Assembly: GCA_023435985.1 (NCBI GenBank)
Contig: JAEZKY010000297.1
Coordinates: forward strand, 1 to 44,479
Source of the DNA: Bacillota bacterium
GTDB lineage: Bacteria > Bacillota > Clostridia > Clostridiales > Clostridiaceae
Direction: 5' to 3'
DNA length: 44,479 bases
How positions within the stretch are numbered: the stretch's first letter is position 1; each line of letters starts with the position of its first letter. The notes beneath the pieces are model-generated. The model was not told the origin of the DNA. It was given only the letters and a program-made list of their open reading frames with translations, and made no database searches. This document shows positions 25,561 to 34,329 of this stretch, piece by piece. The translations under genes and the position numbers were made by a program.

Positions 25561-27735
25561 TTAACCTATACTACGTGCATCATTACGTGTAATTTCTACT
25601 TCTAAGTTTTTAACATTACCGTTAAATACTAGATCAATATTACATGTTCCATTCTTTTCATTTATTACGAAGTTAATATCATCACCATCTCGTACGATAG
25701 CATTTGTATATTCTTTATGAGCCATCCATTTGCTCTTAACACTTGTTGGATTATTGCTAAAGAATTTTACAATATTATCTTCTTTAAAATCATTAGTATA
25801 GAATCTTAAGATTCTTTCTATATATGTTGTTACTAATGTCTTATAGATTGATTCAAAATCATTTTCATTAGCCTGCAGACTTCTAGCTTTATATACTGTT
25901 ATCTGCTTTATATCTTTACCTTGAATTTTTGCATTTTCAGATGAAAAGACAAATCCAAAGTTTCTCCTATTTATAGAATTTTTAATTTCATTTGTAAATC
26001 CAGATATTTCTTTTGCTAACGTTGTTGTAATCTGCAAAGCATTTGATCCTGCTTCTATATCAAATCTAACTCCTGGATATTCGCTATAAACATCTTTAAA
26101 GTTTTCTTTCAAATATTCTGGACATTGATATGCTGCTACAATACCAGCTGCTATATATGAGCTTCCAATATAAACTCCTTCTATCCAAAGCTTCAGGATA
26201 TCTTCTTTCTCTTTAGATAATTCTACTGCTCCATTATCTGTAAGTACCATTCGTTTATCTAAAACAACTCCTGACTTTTCCTTCGGAATAACTGTAAAAT
26301 TAGGAACACATGGAATTGCAAATTCACTATATGAATTGTTCATTAAAGGCTCACATTTGTCCATAAATTTATCAATTCCAGCAGTTGCTACATGATTAAA
26401 GGTTGTATCTTCTCTCGGCTCAAAACTAAATAGAACTTGTATGCGATACTTTTGTACTGCATCTAGCAGCATTGCTAAATCTTCCATAGAATTTGAATCT
26501 GTCTTTTCTACCTGTTTATTAGCTTTAAATCTCTCTCTCTTAACTCTATTTTTAGCTTGTGCTTCAAGTTCAATTGATGGAACAATTCCAAACCAGATTG
26601 TATTATCAAAATCATTTTTATCATTCACTGAACTTAAAAATGTATTTAACCTTGGTAAGTTTTGAGCATTCACTAATCGTGAAAGCTTAGTATTAGTAAC
26701 TAATAAACTTGGTTTCATTCCTTTGCTCTTTGTTTTATATTGATCAAAGAACATCTTAACTCCTAATATTTTTTCTATTAGAGGCTTTACTGTCTTTATA
26801 AAATCATCTTTGGAACTTTTGTAAAATTCTAAGTAAGTATTATAGTTACTTACTTCTAACTCTGCATCTACAGAACTTTCCATTGTTGATGAAAGCGGAC
26901 AGAAGGTTCTTACTACTAAGCTCTTTACATAATCAGATTTTGTCTCATTGACTTCCTCATAATCTTCTTCAAAAGCTTCAATTAATCCAATATTAGCTTT
27001 ATCATCTATTGCTACTAATGAAGTTTCTTCTACCTTTGGAGCCTCCAATACTTTTAACTCTCCATTTTCTCCCATGCTCAAAACACCAAGTTGAAATGGT
27101 TCATTAGAGCTATTATTATCGCCTCCACCAAGAAGTAATCTTGTTTTTATATCTTCAATTGCAAGAGGCAACATTGCCATTATATTGTTATAATTTGCAC
27201 TTGCTTCCTCAAACATGACATTAAGCTTGTCTCCAAAATCTAACTTACTTGGATCTTCATCATCTAAGGCATCATATTTACTGTATGTATACTGAATTTC
27301 CTTTCTAGTCTGCCTTATATCATCCATTACTTTTTTAGGTGATATCATATCTAGTAAATTTTCAAACTTAAAGTCTACATTTGCAATTCCTTGTGCTCTT
27401 TTAGTATCAATTAAAGTAAATAACATCTTTAAAAAGTCATTAGATTTATTAATTGGAATTTCTGTTATTAACTCACTTGGAAAGTTTTCTGGTTTCTTTA
27501 ATGTGTAGATTACCTTTTGATTTGTTGCATTATAAAATGAATACACTACAGGTGAAAATCTATCTAAGAATTCATCAAAGCTGTTAACTAAGAAATTTTC
27601 ATTTATTTCTTTAATTTTGTCATCATTTAGGCTATTTAATCCTTTTGTATCACCTATTACAGTAATTAAATCTAATTTTTCTGGATTAATTTCCTCGAAT
27701 AATATTGTCCTGTTGGTTTGCTTTATTACATCCAC
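25561..27735 (-). CDS. Fused TssB-TssC-like contractile sheath protein
   Basis: This is a 724-residue protein. Residues 20-160 align by eye with VipA/TssB. LITVIGDTKG matches the VVGDFKG turn, FLVNSFDEFLDRF matches the following NNFEAVM region, and VDFKFENLLDMISPKKVMDD matches the NFKSLADFAPDAVA helix. Residues of about 290-724 have the TssC-like length and layout, including KPLIEKILGVKMFFDQY, SYIAAGIVAAYQCPEYL and a late strand (FNGNVKNLEVEITRND). Other T6SS make these as two polypeptides. The start is GTG, eight bases after GGGGG. It is the first gene of the operon. I infer a single-chain sheath subunit. Confidence 0.72.
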   Translation of the reverse strand: MDVIKQTNRTILFEEINPEKLDLITVIGDTKGLNSLNDDKIKEINENFLVNSFDEFLDRFSPVVYSFYNATNQKVIYTLKKPENFPSELITEIPINKSNDFLKMLFTLIDTKRAQGIANVDFKFENLLDMISPKKVMDDIRQTRKEIQYTYSKYDALDDEDPSKLDFGDKLNVMFEEASANYNNIMAMLPLAIEDIKTRLLLGGGDNNSSNEPFQLGVLSMGENGELKVLEAPKVEETSLVAIDDKANIGLIEAFEEDYEEVNETKSDYVKSLVVRTFCPLSSTMESSVDAELEVSNYNTYLEFYKSSKDDFIKTVKPLIEKILGVKMFFDQYKTKSKGMKPSLLVTNTKLSRLVNAQNLPRLNTFLSSVNDKNDFDNTIWFGIVPSIELEAQAKNRVKRERFKANKQVEKTDSNSMEDLAMLLDAVQKYRIQVLFSFEPREDTTFNHVATAGIDKFMDKCEPLMNNSYSEFAIPCVPNFTVIPKEKSGVVLDKRMVLTDNGAVELSKEKEDILKLWIEGVYIGSSYIAAGIVAAYQCPEYLKENFKDVYSEYPGVRFDIEAGSNALQITTTLAKEISGFTNEIKNSINRRNFGFVFSSENAKIQGKDIKQITVYKARSLQANENDFESIYKTLVTTYIERILRFYTNDFKEDNIVKFFSNNPTSVKSKWMAHKEYTNAIVRDGDDINFVINEKNGTCNIDLVFNGNVKNLEVEITRNDARSIG

Positions 27736-27943
27736 TTCTCCATCCCCCTGTTTTAATAATCTTCTTAAATTTAAGTTAAAATTTTATAACCCTTATTTTT
27801 AAATTTCATAAAAATTACAGTATATATTACAAATTAACCCAAGGATAACATTTGAATATATTACTATTTTACGAATTTATTTAACTTTATACCTTTTAAG
27901 CAAATGTGTTACTGTTATAAATTATATCAAAATACAATAATTT

Positions 27944-27969
27944 GTATATTATACAAAAGTATAATATAC
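27944..27969. promoter_or_regulatory. Perfect 11-bp palindrome upstream of the sheath gene
   Basis: GTATATTATAC (27944-27954) is matched exactly by GTATAATATAC (27959-27969) around AAAA. It lies about 210 bases before the sheath start. The arms contain TATAAT-like sequence, so it may overlap a promoter or be an operator for a dimeric regulator. No regulator gene is linked in the window. Confidence 0.45.
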
Positions 27970-28079
27970 CAAATTAATTTTCCACAAATAGCGATGTTTT
28001 ATTATTAATGTAAAGTACTGAAATTACTACATTTTCTTACATTAATAAACATAAAATTTATTAAATTTTTTCTAAACAA

Positions 28080-28127
28080 AAAAAATAAAAAAAAAGATGA
28101 ATTATATATTTTCATAAATAATTCATC
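28080..28127 (-). terminator. Intrinsic terminator of the polyamine operon
   Basis: GATGAATTAT (28096-28105) and ATAATTCATC (28118-28127) form a perfect 10-bp stem. On the minus strand a long T-run, the complement of the A-run at 28079-28095, follows. It lies just after the stop of nspC. Confidence 0.75.
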
Positions 28128-28178
28128 TTAAATATTTATTCACAATTCCAAAATTAGGAATAACTAGCCACTAACTGA

Positions 28179-29321
28179 TTAAGATAATCGACTTTTAAAA
28201 TCCTCATATCCAAATTCTTTTACTACTTCTATTCCTTTTTCTTCACTATACTTTACAATTGCAGGAAGATTTACACCATTGAATGTGTTATTTTTAACCA
28301 TTGAATAAATCGCCATATCACAAAATATTAGTTTATCTCCAGGTGTTAACGGTTCTTTAAATGAATAATCTCCTATAATATCTCCCGCAAGGCAGGTTGG
28401 TCCTCCAAATCTATATGTATATTCATATTCATTTGGCTTTCCAGCACCTATAATATTAGGCCTATATGGCATTGCAAGTACATCTGGCATATGGCACTCG
28501 GCAGAGGTATCCAATATAGCTATATCCATTCCATTTTTCATAGTATCTAAAACTGTTGATACAAGGAAACCTGTATTTAAAGCAATCGCTTCGCCTGGTT
28601 CTAGATATACATCTACTCCATACTTATCTTTTATGAAGTTAATAGATTTAATTAAGGTTTCTAAATCATAATCTTCTCTTGTAATATGATGCCCGCCGCC
28701 AAAGTTAACCCATTTTACTTTCTTAATATATTTCCCAAATTTTTCATCAACAACTTTTATTGTGCGCTCAAGGGTATCAGAATTTTGCTCACACATTGTA
28801 TGAAAATGTAATCCGTCAATTCCTCCAAGCTCATCTTCCTCAAAGTTAGCTAAAGTAACTCCCATTCTTGAATTTTCGAAACATGGATTATATATATCTG
28901 TTTCTATTTCTGAATACTCAGGATTGATACGAATACCGCATTCTATCTTTTTATCTTTATTGTTCTTAACTTTATCTTTGTATTTTCTCCATTGGCTAAA
29001 TGAGTTAAATACTATATGATCACTATATTTCATTATTTCATCAAATTCATCATCTCTATAAGCTGGAGAATATATATGTACTTCCTTGCTCATTTCTTCA
29101 TATCCAAGTCTCGCTTCATGCAGAGAACTTGAAGTAACTCCCTTTAAATACTTTCCTATTAAAGGAAACGTTGAAAACATTGAGAAAGCCTTTGTTGCTA
29201 AAATAATCTTAGCTCCAGTCCTCTCCTGTACCTGATTTAAAATCTCCAAATTCTTCTTAAGAAGTCTTTCATCCACCAAATAACATGGTGATGGTAATTT
29301 ACTTATATCTATATCTTTCAT
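28179..29321 (-). CDS. nspC: Carboxynorspermidine/carboxyspermidine decarboxylase
   Basis: This 380-residue PLP enzyme of the alanine-racemase fold removes CO2 from carboxyspermidine or carboxynorspermidine. ATKAFSMFSTF holds the PLP Lys near residue 43. HFHTMCEQNSDTLE, WVNFGGGHHI, LEPGEAI, DTSAECHMPDV and RFGGPTCLAGD are the family's substrate and cofactor motifs. Length is typical. It follows the carboxyspermidine synthase gene, so it should complete that route. A 335-base gap with a palindromic element separates the two genes. Confidence 0.9.
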   Translation of the reverse strand: MKDIDISKLPSPCYLVDERLLKKNLEILNQVQERTGAKIILATKAFSMFSTFPLIGKYLKGVTSSSLHEARLGYEEMSKEVHIYSPAYRDDEFDEIMKYSDHIVFNSFSQWRKYKDKVKNNKDKKIECGIRINPEYSEIETDIYNPCFENSRMGVTLANFEEDELGGIDGLHFHTMCEQNSDTLERTIKVVDEKFGKYIKKVKWVNFGGGHHITREDYDLETLIKSINFIKDKYGVDVYLEPGEAIALNTGFLVSTVLDTMKNGMDIAILDTSAECHMPDVLAMPYRPNIIGAGKPNEYEYTYRFGGPTCLAGDIIGDYSFKEPLTPGDKLIFCDMAIYSMVKNNTFNGVNLPAIVKYSEEKGIEVVKEFGYEDFKSRLS

Positions 29322-29656
29322 TAGTTCACCAACCTTTTCTAAATCACAAATTAATAGTTAGGTTTAATAGTTTTATAACTTAGTTAATAGACATTGCATA
29401 AAATTCTTACTTTAAGATATCCTAAATACCAGAACTGGCAGGTACTCTTTTGTGCAGTGTTGCATTTAGAATATAACTGTAGGCATTTCTTAAGTAAAAG
29501 TTGTTCCATTCTTGCTTGTCAAAATTTTATATTTGGAGCAAGCAAGAATGGGTACAACTTTTGCTGCTAGAAATCCACAGTTATATTCTAAGAGCAACCG
29601 AAACAACAGAGTACCTACCAGTTCGGTTAGTTATCACATAATTAAGAATATATAGT
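29322..29656. other. Intergenic region holding palindromic copy C
   Basis: This 335-base gap lies between the carboxyspermidine synthase and nspC genes. Most of it (29429-29626) is a long hairpin element. It splits what would otherwise be one polyamine transcription unit. Confidence 0.6.
29429..29626. repeat. Interspersed palindromic element, copy C (about 198 bp)
   Basis: This is a nearly perfect full-length palindrome. CCAGAACTGGCAGGTACTCT at the left pairs with AGAGTACCTACCAGTTCGG at the right, and AGAATATAACTGT and AAGTTGTTCCATTCTTGC are matched further in. The apex is the AT-rich segment at 29518-29536. It shares the core TTGTTCCATT...TTGCTTGTC with copies A and B. Confidence 0.8.
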
Positions 29657-30859
29657 CTATTCAACTAATGTTGGAGAAAAACTTTCTTTCCATGGTAAAC
29701 CCCATTTATTTAGTTCTTCCATAAATGGATCTGGATCAAATTCTTCAACATTGTATACACCTGGCTTCTTCCATAAACCTTTTAAGATTAAGCTTGCACC
29801 AATCATAGCTGGAACTCCAGTTGTATAAGAAATTGCTTGTGAACCAACTTCTTTATAACATTCTTCATGATCACATACATTGTATAAATAATAAGTTTTA
29901 TCTTTTCCATCTTTTTTACCTTGGAAGATACATCCTATATTTGTTTTACCTTTTGTTCTTGGTCCTAAAGATGCTGGATCTGGTAATACAGCTTTTAAAA
30001 ATTGTAATGGTACTATTTGCTTTCCTTCAAATTCAATTGGCTCAATCGAAGTCATACCAACATTTTCAAGCACATTTAAATGTGTTATATACTTTTCTGA
30101 GAAAGTCATCCAAAATCTGATTCTCTTAATTCCTTTAATATTTAAACCTAAAGATTCTAATTCTTCATGATGAAGTAAATACATGTCCTTTGGTCCTATT
30201 TCTGGGAAATCATAAACTCTCTTTAATTCAAGAGGTTCTGTTTCAACCCATTTTCCTTCTTCCCAGTAGCTTCCCTTAGCTGTTATTTCACGAATATTTA
30301 TTTCTGGGTTAAAGTTAGTTGCAAATGGATATCCATGATCACCTGCATTAGCATCTAATATATCTATATAATTAATTTCATCAAATTGATGCTTTTGTGC
30401 ATAGGCACTAAATACTCCTGTAACACCTGGATCAAAACCGCTTCCAAGTAATGCTGTTATTCCTGCCTTTTCAAATTTTTCTCTGTATTCCCATTGCCAT
30501 TTATATTCAAACTTAGCTGTATCAAGAGGTTCATAATTAGCTGTATCTACATAATCAACCTTTGTTTCTAAGCATGCATCCATAATAGTTAAATCTTGAT
30601 ATGGAAGTGCAAGATTTATAACAACATCTGGTTTAAACTTATTAATAAGTTCTACTAATTCTGGTACATTATCAGCATCTACTTTAGATGTCTGTATCTT
30701 AGTTTTAGTTTTTCCTTCTAATGAAGCCTTTATTGCGTCACATTTTGATAATGTTCTGCTCGCTATACAAATTTCTTCAAATACTTCTGAGTTTTGGCAG
30801 CACTTATGAATTGCTACACTTGCAACTCCACCAGCACCAATAATTAAAGCTTTTCCCAT
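29657..30859 (-). CDS. Carboxynorspermidine/carboxyspermidine synthase
   Basis: This 400-residue saccharopine-dehydrogenase-family enzyme reductively joins aspartate semialdehyde to a diamine to make carboxyspermidine or carboxynorspermidine. The NAD(P) site is at the N-terminus (GAGGVASVAIHKCCQ). VINLALPYQDLTIMDACLE, DYVDTANYEP and LGSGFDPGVTGVFSAYA are family hallmarks. Length is typical. It lies after speE and before nspC, so the three enzymes of the alternative triamine route are together. Confidence 0.9.
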   Translation of the reverse strand: MGKALIIGAGGVASVAIHKCCQNSEVFEEICIASRTLSKCDAIKASLEGKTKTKIQTSKVDADNVPELVELINKFKPDVVINLALPYQDLTIMDACLETKVDYVDTANYEPLDTAKFEYKWQWEYREKFEKAGITALLGSGFDPGVTGVFSAYAQKHQFDEINYIDILDANAGDHGYPFATNFNPEINIREITAKGSYWEEGKWVETEPLELKRVYDFPEIGPKDMYLLHHEELESLGLNIKGIKRIRFWMTFSEKYITHLNVLENVGMTSIEPIEFEGKQIVPLQFLKAVLPDPASLGPRTKGKTNIGCIFQGKKDGKDKTYYLYNVCDHEECYKEVGSQAISYTTGVPAMIGASLILKGLWKKPGVYNVEEFDPDPFMEELNKWGLPWKESFSPTLVE

Positions 30860-30977
30860 TATAATTCCTCCAGTTTCTTCATAAATTTATCTAATCGACA
30901 ATTTATCATACGATATATAATCCTTAATATTCTTAATTGTACCTTACAAATGTTAATTCTTAATATTAAATTTCTGG

Positions 30978-31832
30978 CTAATCTGTAAGCCCACTTAACA
31001 TTTCCTTAACATAATTAGGTAAAGCAAAACATCCTACATGAAGATCTGTATTATAGTATTTTGTTTTTATTCCCAAACTATTCCAAGCTTCTGCATCTAA
31101 ATCTCTAACAGGATGATGCTTTTTCGAAGCAAATCCAAATAACCAATGTCCTGATGGATATGTTGGAATATGTGCTTGATACACTCTTATGATCGGAAAG
31201 AACTTTGTGATTTTTTCATGAGCATCCTTCATTGCTGCTGCATCATTATCATAATATGGACTTTCATGTTGATTAACTAAAATTCCATCCTCCTTTAATG
31301 CTTTGTAGCAGTTTCCATAAAACTCTTTAGTAAATAATCCTTCTCCTGGTCCAAATGGATCAGTAGAATCTACTATTATTAAATCATATTCATCGTTCTT
31401 ATCTCGTACAAATTTTAAGCCATCTTCATAAAATAGATTAACCCTTGGCTCATCAAGCTTACATGCTGTTATAGGAAAGTATTCTCTGCATATATCTACA
31501 ACTCTTTTGTCGATTTCCACCATATCTATTTTTTCAATTGTGCTATATCTTGTAAGTTCTCTTATTGTTCCGCCATCTCCAGCACCTATAACTAGAACTT
31601 TTTTAATATTAGGGTTGGTTGCCATTGGTACATGAACTATCATATCATGATAAATAAATTCATCTTTTTCCGTTACCATCATTAGACCATCTAACGTAAA
31701 AAATCTACCGAATTCCTTAGCTTCTAATACATCTATTCTTTGGAATTCAGTTTGTTCAGTATGAATTTCCTTCTCAACCTTAATTGAAAATCTTACATTT
31801 TCAGTATGTTGTTCTGTATACCATAACTCCAT
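30978..31832 (-). CDS. speE: Spermidine synthase (aminopropyltransferase)
   Basis: This 284-residue enzyme transfers an aminopropyl group from decarboxylated S-adenosylmethionine to a diamine. It shows the N-terminal beta-hairpin (ELWYTEQHTENVRFS), the cofactor loop VIGAGDGGTIREL, MVEIDKRVVDI, and the catalytic DSTDPFGPGEGLFTKEF. The start codon directly follows the decarboxylase stop with AGGAAAA before it. The acceptor could be putrescine, cadaverine or agmatine; the sequence alone does not decide this. Confidence 0.92.
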   Translation of the reverse strand: MELWYTEQHTENVRFSIKVEKEIHTEQTEFQRIDVLEAKEFGRFFTLDGLMMVTEKDEFIYHDMIVHVPMATNPNIKKVLVIGAGDGGTIRELTRYSTIEKIDMVEIDKRVVDICREYFPITACKLDEPRVNLFYEDGLKFVRDKNDEYDLIIVDSTDPFGPGEGLFTKEFYGNCYKALKEDGILVNQHESPYYDNDAAAMKDAHEKITKFFPIIRVYQAHIPTYPSGHWLFGFASKKHHPVRDLDAEAWNSLGIKTKYYNTDLHVGCFALPNYVKEMLSGLTD

Positions 31833-33296
31833 TTATTTTTCCTCCACAATATTAATATTTTCAATCTTCGGATCTTCCGTTCCAGTTAAAAAACATCCTT
31901 TTTCTTTTGCATAATTTATATAATCTAATATTTCCCTAGTTATCCTTTCCCCTGGCGCAAGAATAGGAATTCCAGGCGGATAACACATAACAGATTCGGC
32001 ACATATCTTCCCATGACTTTCATTCATAGGTATAGATTTCTTTGCTGAATAAAATGCCTCTTCTGGTGTTAGGACAACCTCTGGGTTTATATATTCATGA
32101 TCAAACATTCCCGCCTTGTCCCCTGAATTAAGCCTCTTTATTTCTGATAAAGAAGCTATTAGTCTTTCAATTGCAAGGTTACGATCTCCTACAGAAATTA
32201 TTGCAAGAATATTTCCTATATCACCAAACTCTATCTGAATGCCATATTCATCTCTCAACATATCATATACTTCAATTCCTGCAAGACCTATATCTCTTGT
32301 AAATATAGATAGTTTTGTTATGTCAAAGTCATAAACTGCATCTCCATCAATTAATTCCTTTGAAAAGGCATAGTAACCACCAATTTTATTTACTTCGCTT
32401 CTTGCATATTCTGCAATTTGTGTTACTTTTGCAAATATTTCTTTTCCATTTAGCACAAGATCTCTTCTAGCTAAATCAAGTGACGACATCAATAGATATG
32501 AACCGCTTGTTGTTTGAGTCAAATTTATTATTTGACGAACATATCCTACATGTAAATCACAGTTTAAAAGTAAGAAGGAACTTTGAGTTAAAGACCCTCC
32601 AGTTTTATGCATGCTGACAGCTGCCATATCTGCTCCTGCCTCAACTGCAGACACAGGCATATTTTCACCAAAATAAAAATGAGTTCCGTGTGCCTCATCT
32701 ACTAAGACATACATACCATGTTCATGTGCAATTTTAGTAATCTCTTTTAGATTCGAACAAATACCATAATAAGTTGGATTGTTAACCAATACAGCTTTAG
32801 CATCTGGATTTTCTTTAATTGCATTTTTCACATCATCAACCGACATTCCTAATGGAATTCCAAGTTTTTTATTTGTTCCTGGATTTATATAAACAGGAAC
32901 AGCTCCAGTTATTACCAATGCATTGATAGCACTCCTATGAACATTTCGAGGCATTATGATCTTTTCCCCTCTTTTACAAACGCTCATAACCATGGCTTGA
33001 ACTGCAGAACTTGTTCCATTTACCATGAAAAATGCATGTTTTGAACCAAATGCGTCTGCTGCAAGTTCTTCTGCTTCCTTAATAACTGATACTGGATGAC
33101 AAAGATTATCTAGTGGTTTCATTGAGTTAACATCAACTGACAAACATTGCTCGCCTAAAAATTCCCTAAGCATAGCATTTCCTCGCCCTTGCTTATGTCC
33201 TGGTACATCAAAGGGAACTACTCTAGCTTTTTTATACTCTGTTAGTGCTTCATAAATTGGTGCTCTTGAGTGGGATTCTTTATTTTTCATTTGCAT
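31833..33296 (-). CDS. speA: Orn/Lys/Arg decarboxylase, class I-type fold
   Basis: This 487-residue PLP enzyme of the major Orn/Lys/Arg decarboxylase family has the small size of the Bacillus SpeA/YaaO branch. PLP Lys is in SMHKTGGSLTQSS, and DEAHGTHFYFGENMP and PFDVPGHKQGRG are conserved. It makes the diamine for the pathway. The Bacillus homologue is an arginine decarboxylase, but no agmatinase gene is present here, so the substrate (Arg, Lys or Orn) is open; the gene symbol is therefore tentative. Upstream Met alternatives exist within six bases. Confidence 0.85.
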   Translation of the reverse strand: MQMKNKESHSRAPIYEALTEYKKARVVPFDVPGHKQGRGNAMLREFLGEQCLSVDVNSMKPLDNLCHPVSVIKEAEELAADAFGSKHAFFMVNGTSSAVQAMVMSVCKRGEKIIMPRNVHRSAINALVITGAVPVYINPGTNKKLGIPLGMSVDDVKNAIKENPDAKAVLVNNPTYYGICSNLKEITKIAHEHGMYVLVDEAHGTHFYFGENMPVSAVEAGADMAAVSMHKTGGSLTQSSFLLLNCDLHVGYVRQIINLTQTTSGSYLLMSSLDLARRDLVLNGKEIFAKVTQIAEYARSEVNKIGGYYAFSKELIDGDAVYDFDITKLSIFTRDIGLAGIEVYDMLRDEYGIQIEFGDIGNILAIISVGDRNLAIERLIASLSEIKRLNSGDKAGMFDHEYINPEVVLTPEEAFYSAKKSIPMNESHGKICAESVMCYPPGIPILAPGERITREILDYINYAKEKGCFLTGTEDPKIENINIVEEK

Positions 33297-33306
33297 TCAT
33301 CCCCCG

Positions 33307-34122
33307 TTAATATATATTAGTTCCACTGAATATCTCGATCATTTCTTTTCGTAAATTGTTTTCGATCTCAAGCCTTTGCTTTGGCTTAATCTCATAAACA
33401 TCTCTATTAAAAAGATAATTCTGAAGTTCAATTTCTTTAATCAACATTTTAGTATGAAATATGTTTGACTGATATACGTTTATATCCATAGCATCATATT
33501 TCTTCAATGTGCCTTCATCAATATAATCTTGTATTGATGTTATTTTGTGATCTATAAATAACTTCTTACCATCAACATCTCGGGTAAAACCTCTGACACG
33601 ATAATCTATAGTTATGATGTCTGAATCAAAACTTCCTATAAGATAGTTTAATGCATTTAATGGAGAAACCTCTCCACAAGTGGATACATCAATATCCACA
33701 CGAAAAGTAGCAATTGAGTTATCTGGATGATATTCTGGGTAAGTATGCACTGTTACATGACTTTTATCTAAATGTCCTACAACTGTATCTCTAGATTTCA
33801 AAATTTCAATTTCACCTTTGTTACAAGATTCATCTATTTTTTGTGTCCCTATATTTTTCTCCGATATCAAAATAGTTACACTTGCACCTTGAGGATCATA
33901 GTCTTGTTTTGAAATATTAAGTACATGTGCGCCAATACTCCCTGTTACATCACACAAAATTCTTGTAAGTCTTTCTGAATTGTATTGCTCATCAATGTAA
34001 GCAATATAGTCCTTTTGCTCCCGCTCACTTTTTGCATAGCATACATCATAGATGTTAAAGCTAAGTGTTTTTGTGAGGTTGTTAAAGCCGTATAACTTCA
34101 GCTTATTTTCCAACCCTAACAT
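33307..34122 (-). CDS. speD: S-adenosylmethionine decarboxylase proenzyme (E. coli type)
   Basis: This 271-residue enzyme decarboxylates S-adenosylmethionine to feed SpeE. HLDKSHVTVHTYPEYHPDN contains the Lys-Ser autocleavage site that creates the pyruvoyl group. GAHVLNISKQDYDPQGASV and VDIDVSTCGEVSP are further family segments. The ATG at 34122 is chosen because AGAAAGG lies five bases before it; the longer frame to 34182 would add 20 non-family residues. It begins the polyamine gene set, with spacing of only a few bases to the decarboxylase gene. Confidence 0.92.
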   Translation of the reverse strand: MLGLENKLKLYGFNNLTKTLSFNIYDVCYAKSEREQKDYIAYIDEQYNSERLTRILCDVTGSIGAHVLNISKQDYDPQGASVTILISEKNIGTQKIDESCNKGEIEILKSRDTVVGHLDKSHVTVHTYPEYHPDNSIATFRVDIDVSTCGEVSPLNALNYLIGSFDSDIITIDYRVRGFTRDVDGKKLFIDHKITSIQDYIDEGTLKKYDAMDINVYQSNIFHTKMLIKEIELQNYLFNRDVYEIKPKQRLEIENNLRKEMIEIFSGTNIY

Positions 34123-34329
34123 CACAACCTTTCTGGCTAAAATAAAATTATAGTTGCAACTTATATAAAACATTTTTATCATACAACATTGACATTTTAC
34201 TATATTATCTTTAAAAATGCTACTGTTTATGGCAATATTTCTTTATCATACTTCATAAATTTATTTGAAGTCGCTATTTCTTCATTTTATTCGGAAATAC
34301 TTCTTATTTCTTATGCATGTATATATTAT

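Larger units (their letters stand above)
27736..28178. other. Intergenic region and putative promoter of the injection operon
   Basis: This 443-base AT-rich region lies between the nspC gene and the sheath gene. It contains an 11-bp palindrome (27944-27969), the terminator at 28080-28127, and otherwise only AT-rich sequence. A minus-strand promoter for the sheath gene must lie here, but no confident -35/-10 pair is seen. Confidence 0.5.

Noticed and set aside
2316..27735. The locus could be an ordinary prophage tail or R-type bacteriocin
   Set aside because: No capsid, terminase, holin, lysin, tape-measure or tail-fibre genes are seen, while FHA, PP2C-like and Hsp70 genes and VgrG-effector-immunity cassettes are. 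These fit a cell-based injection system better.
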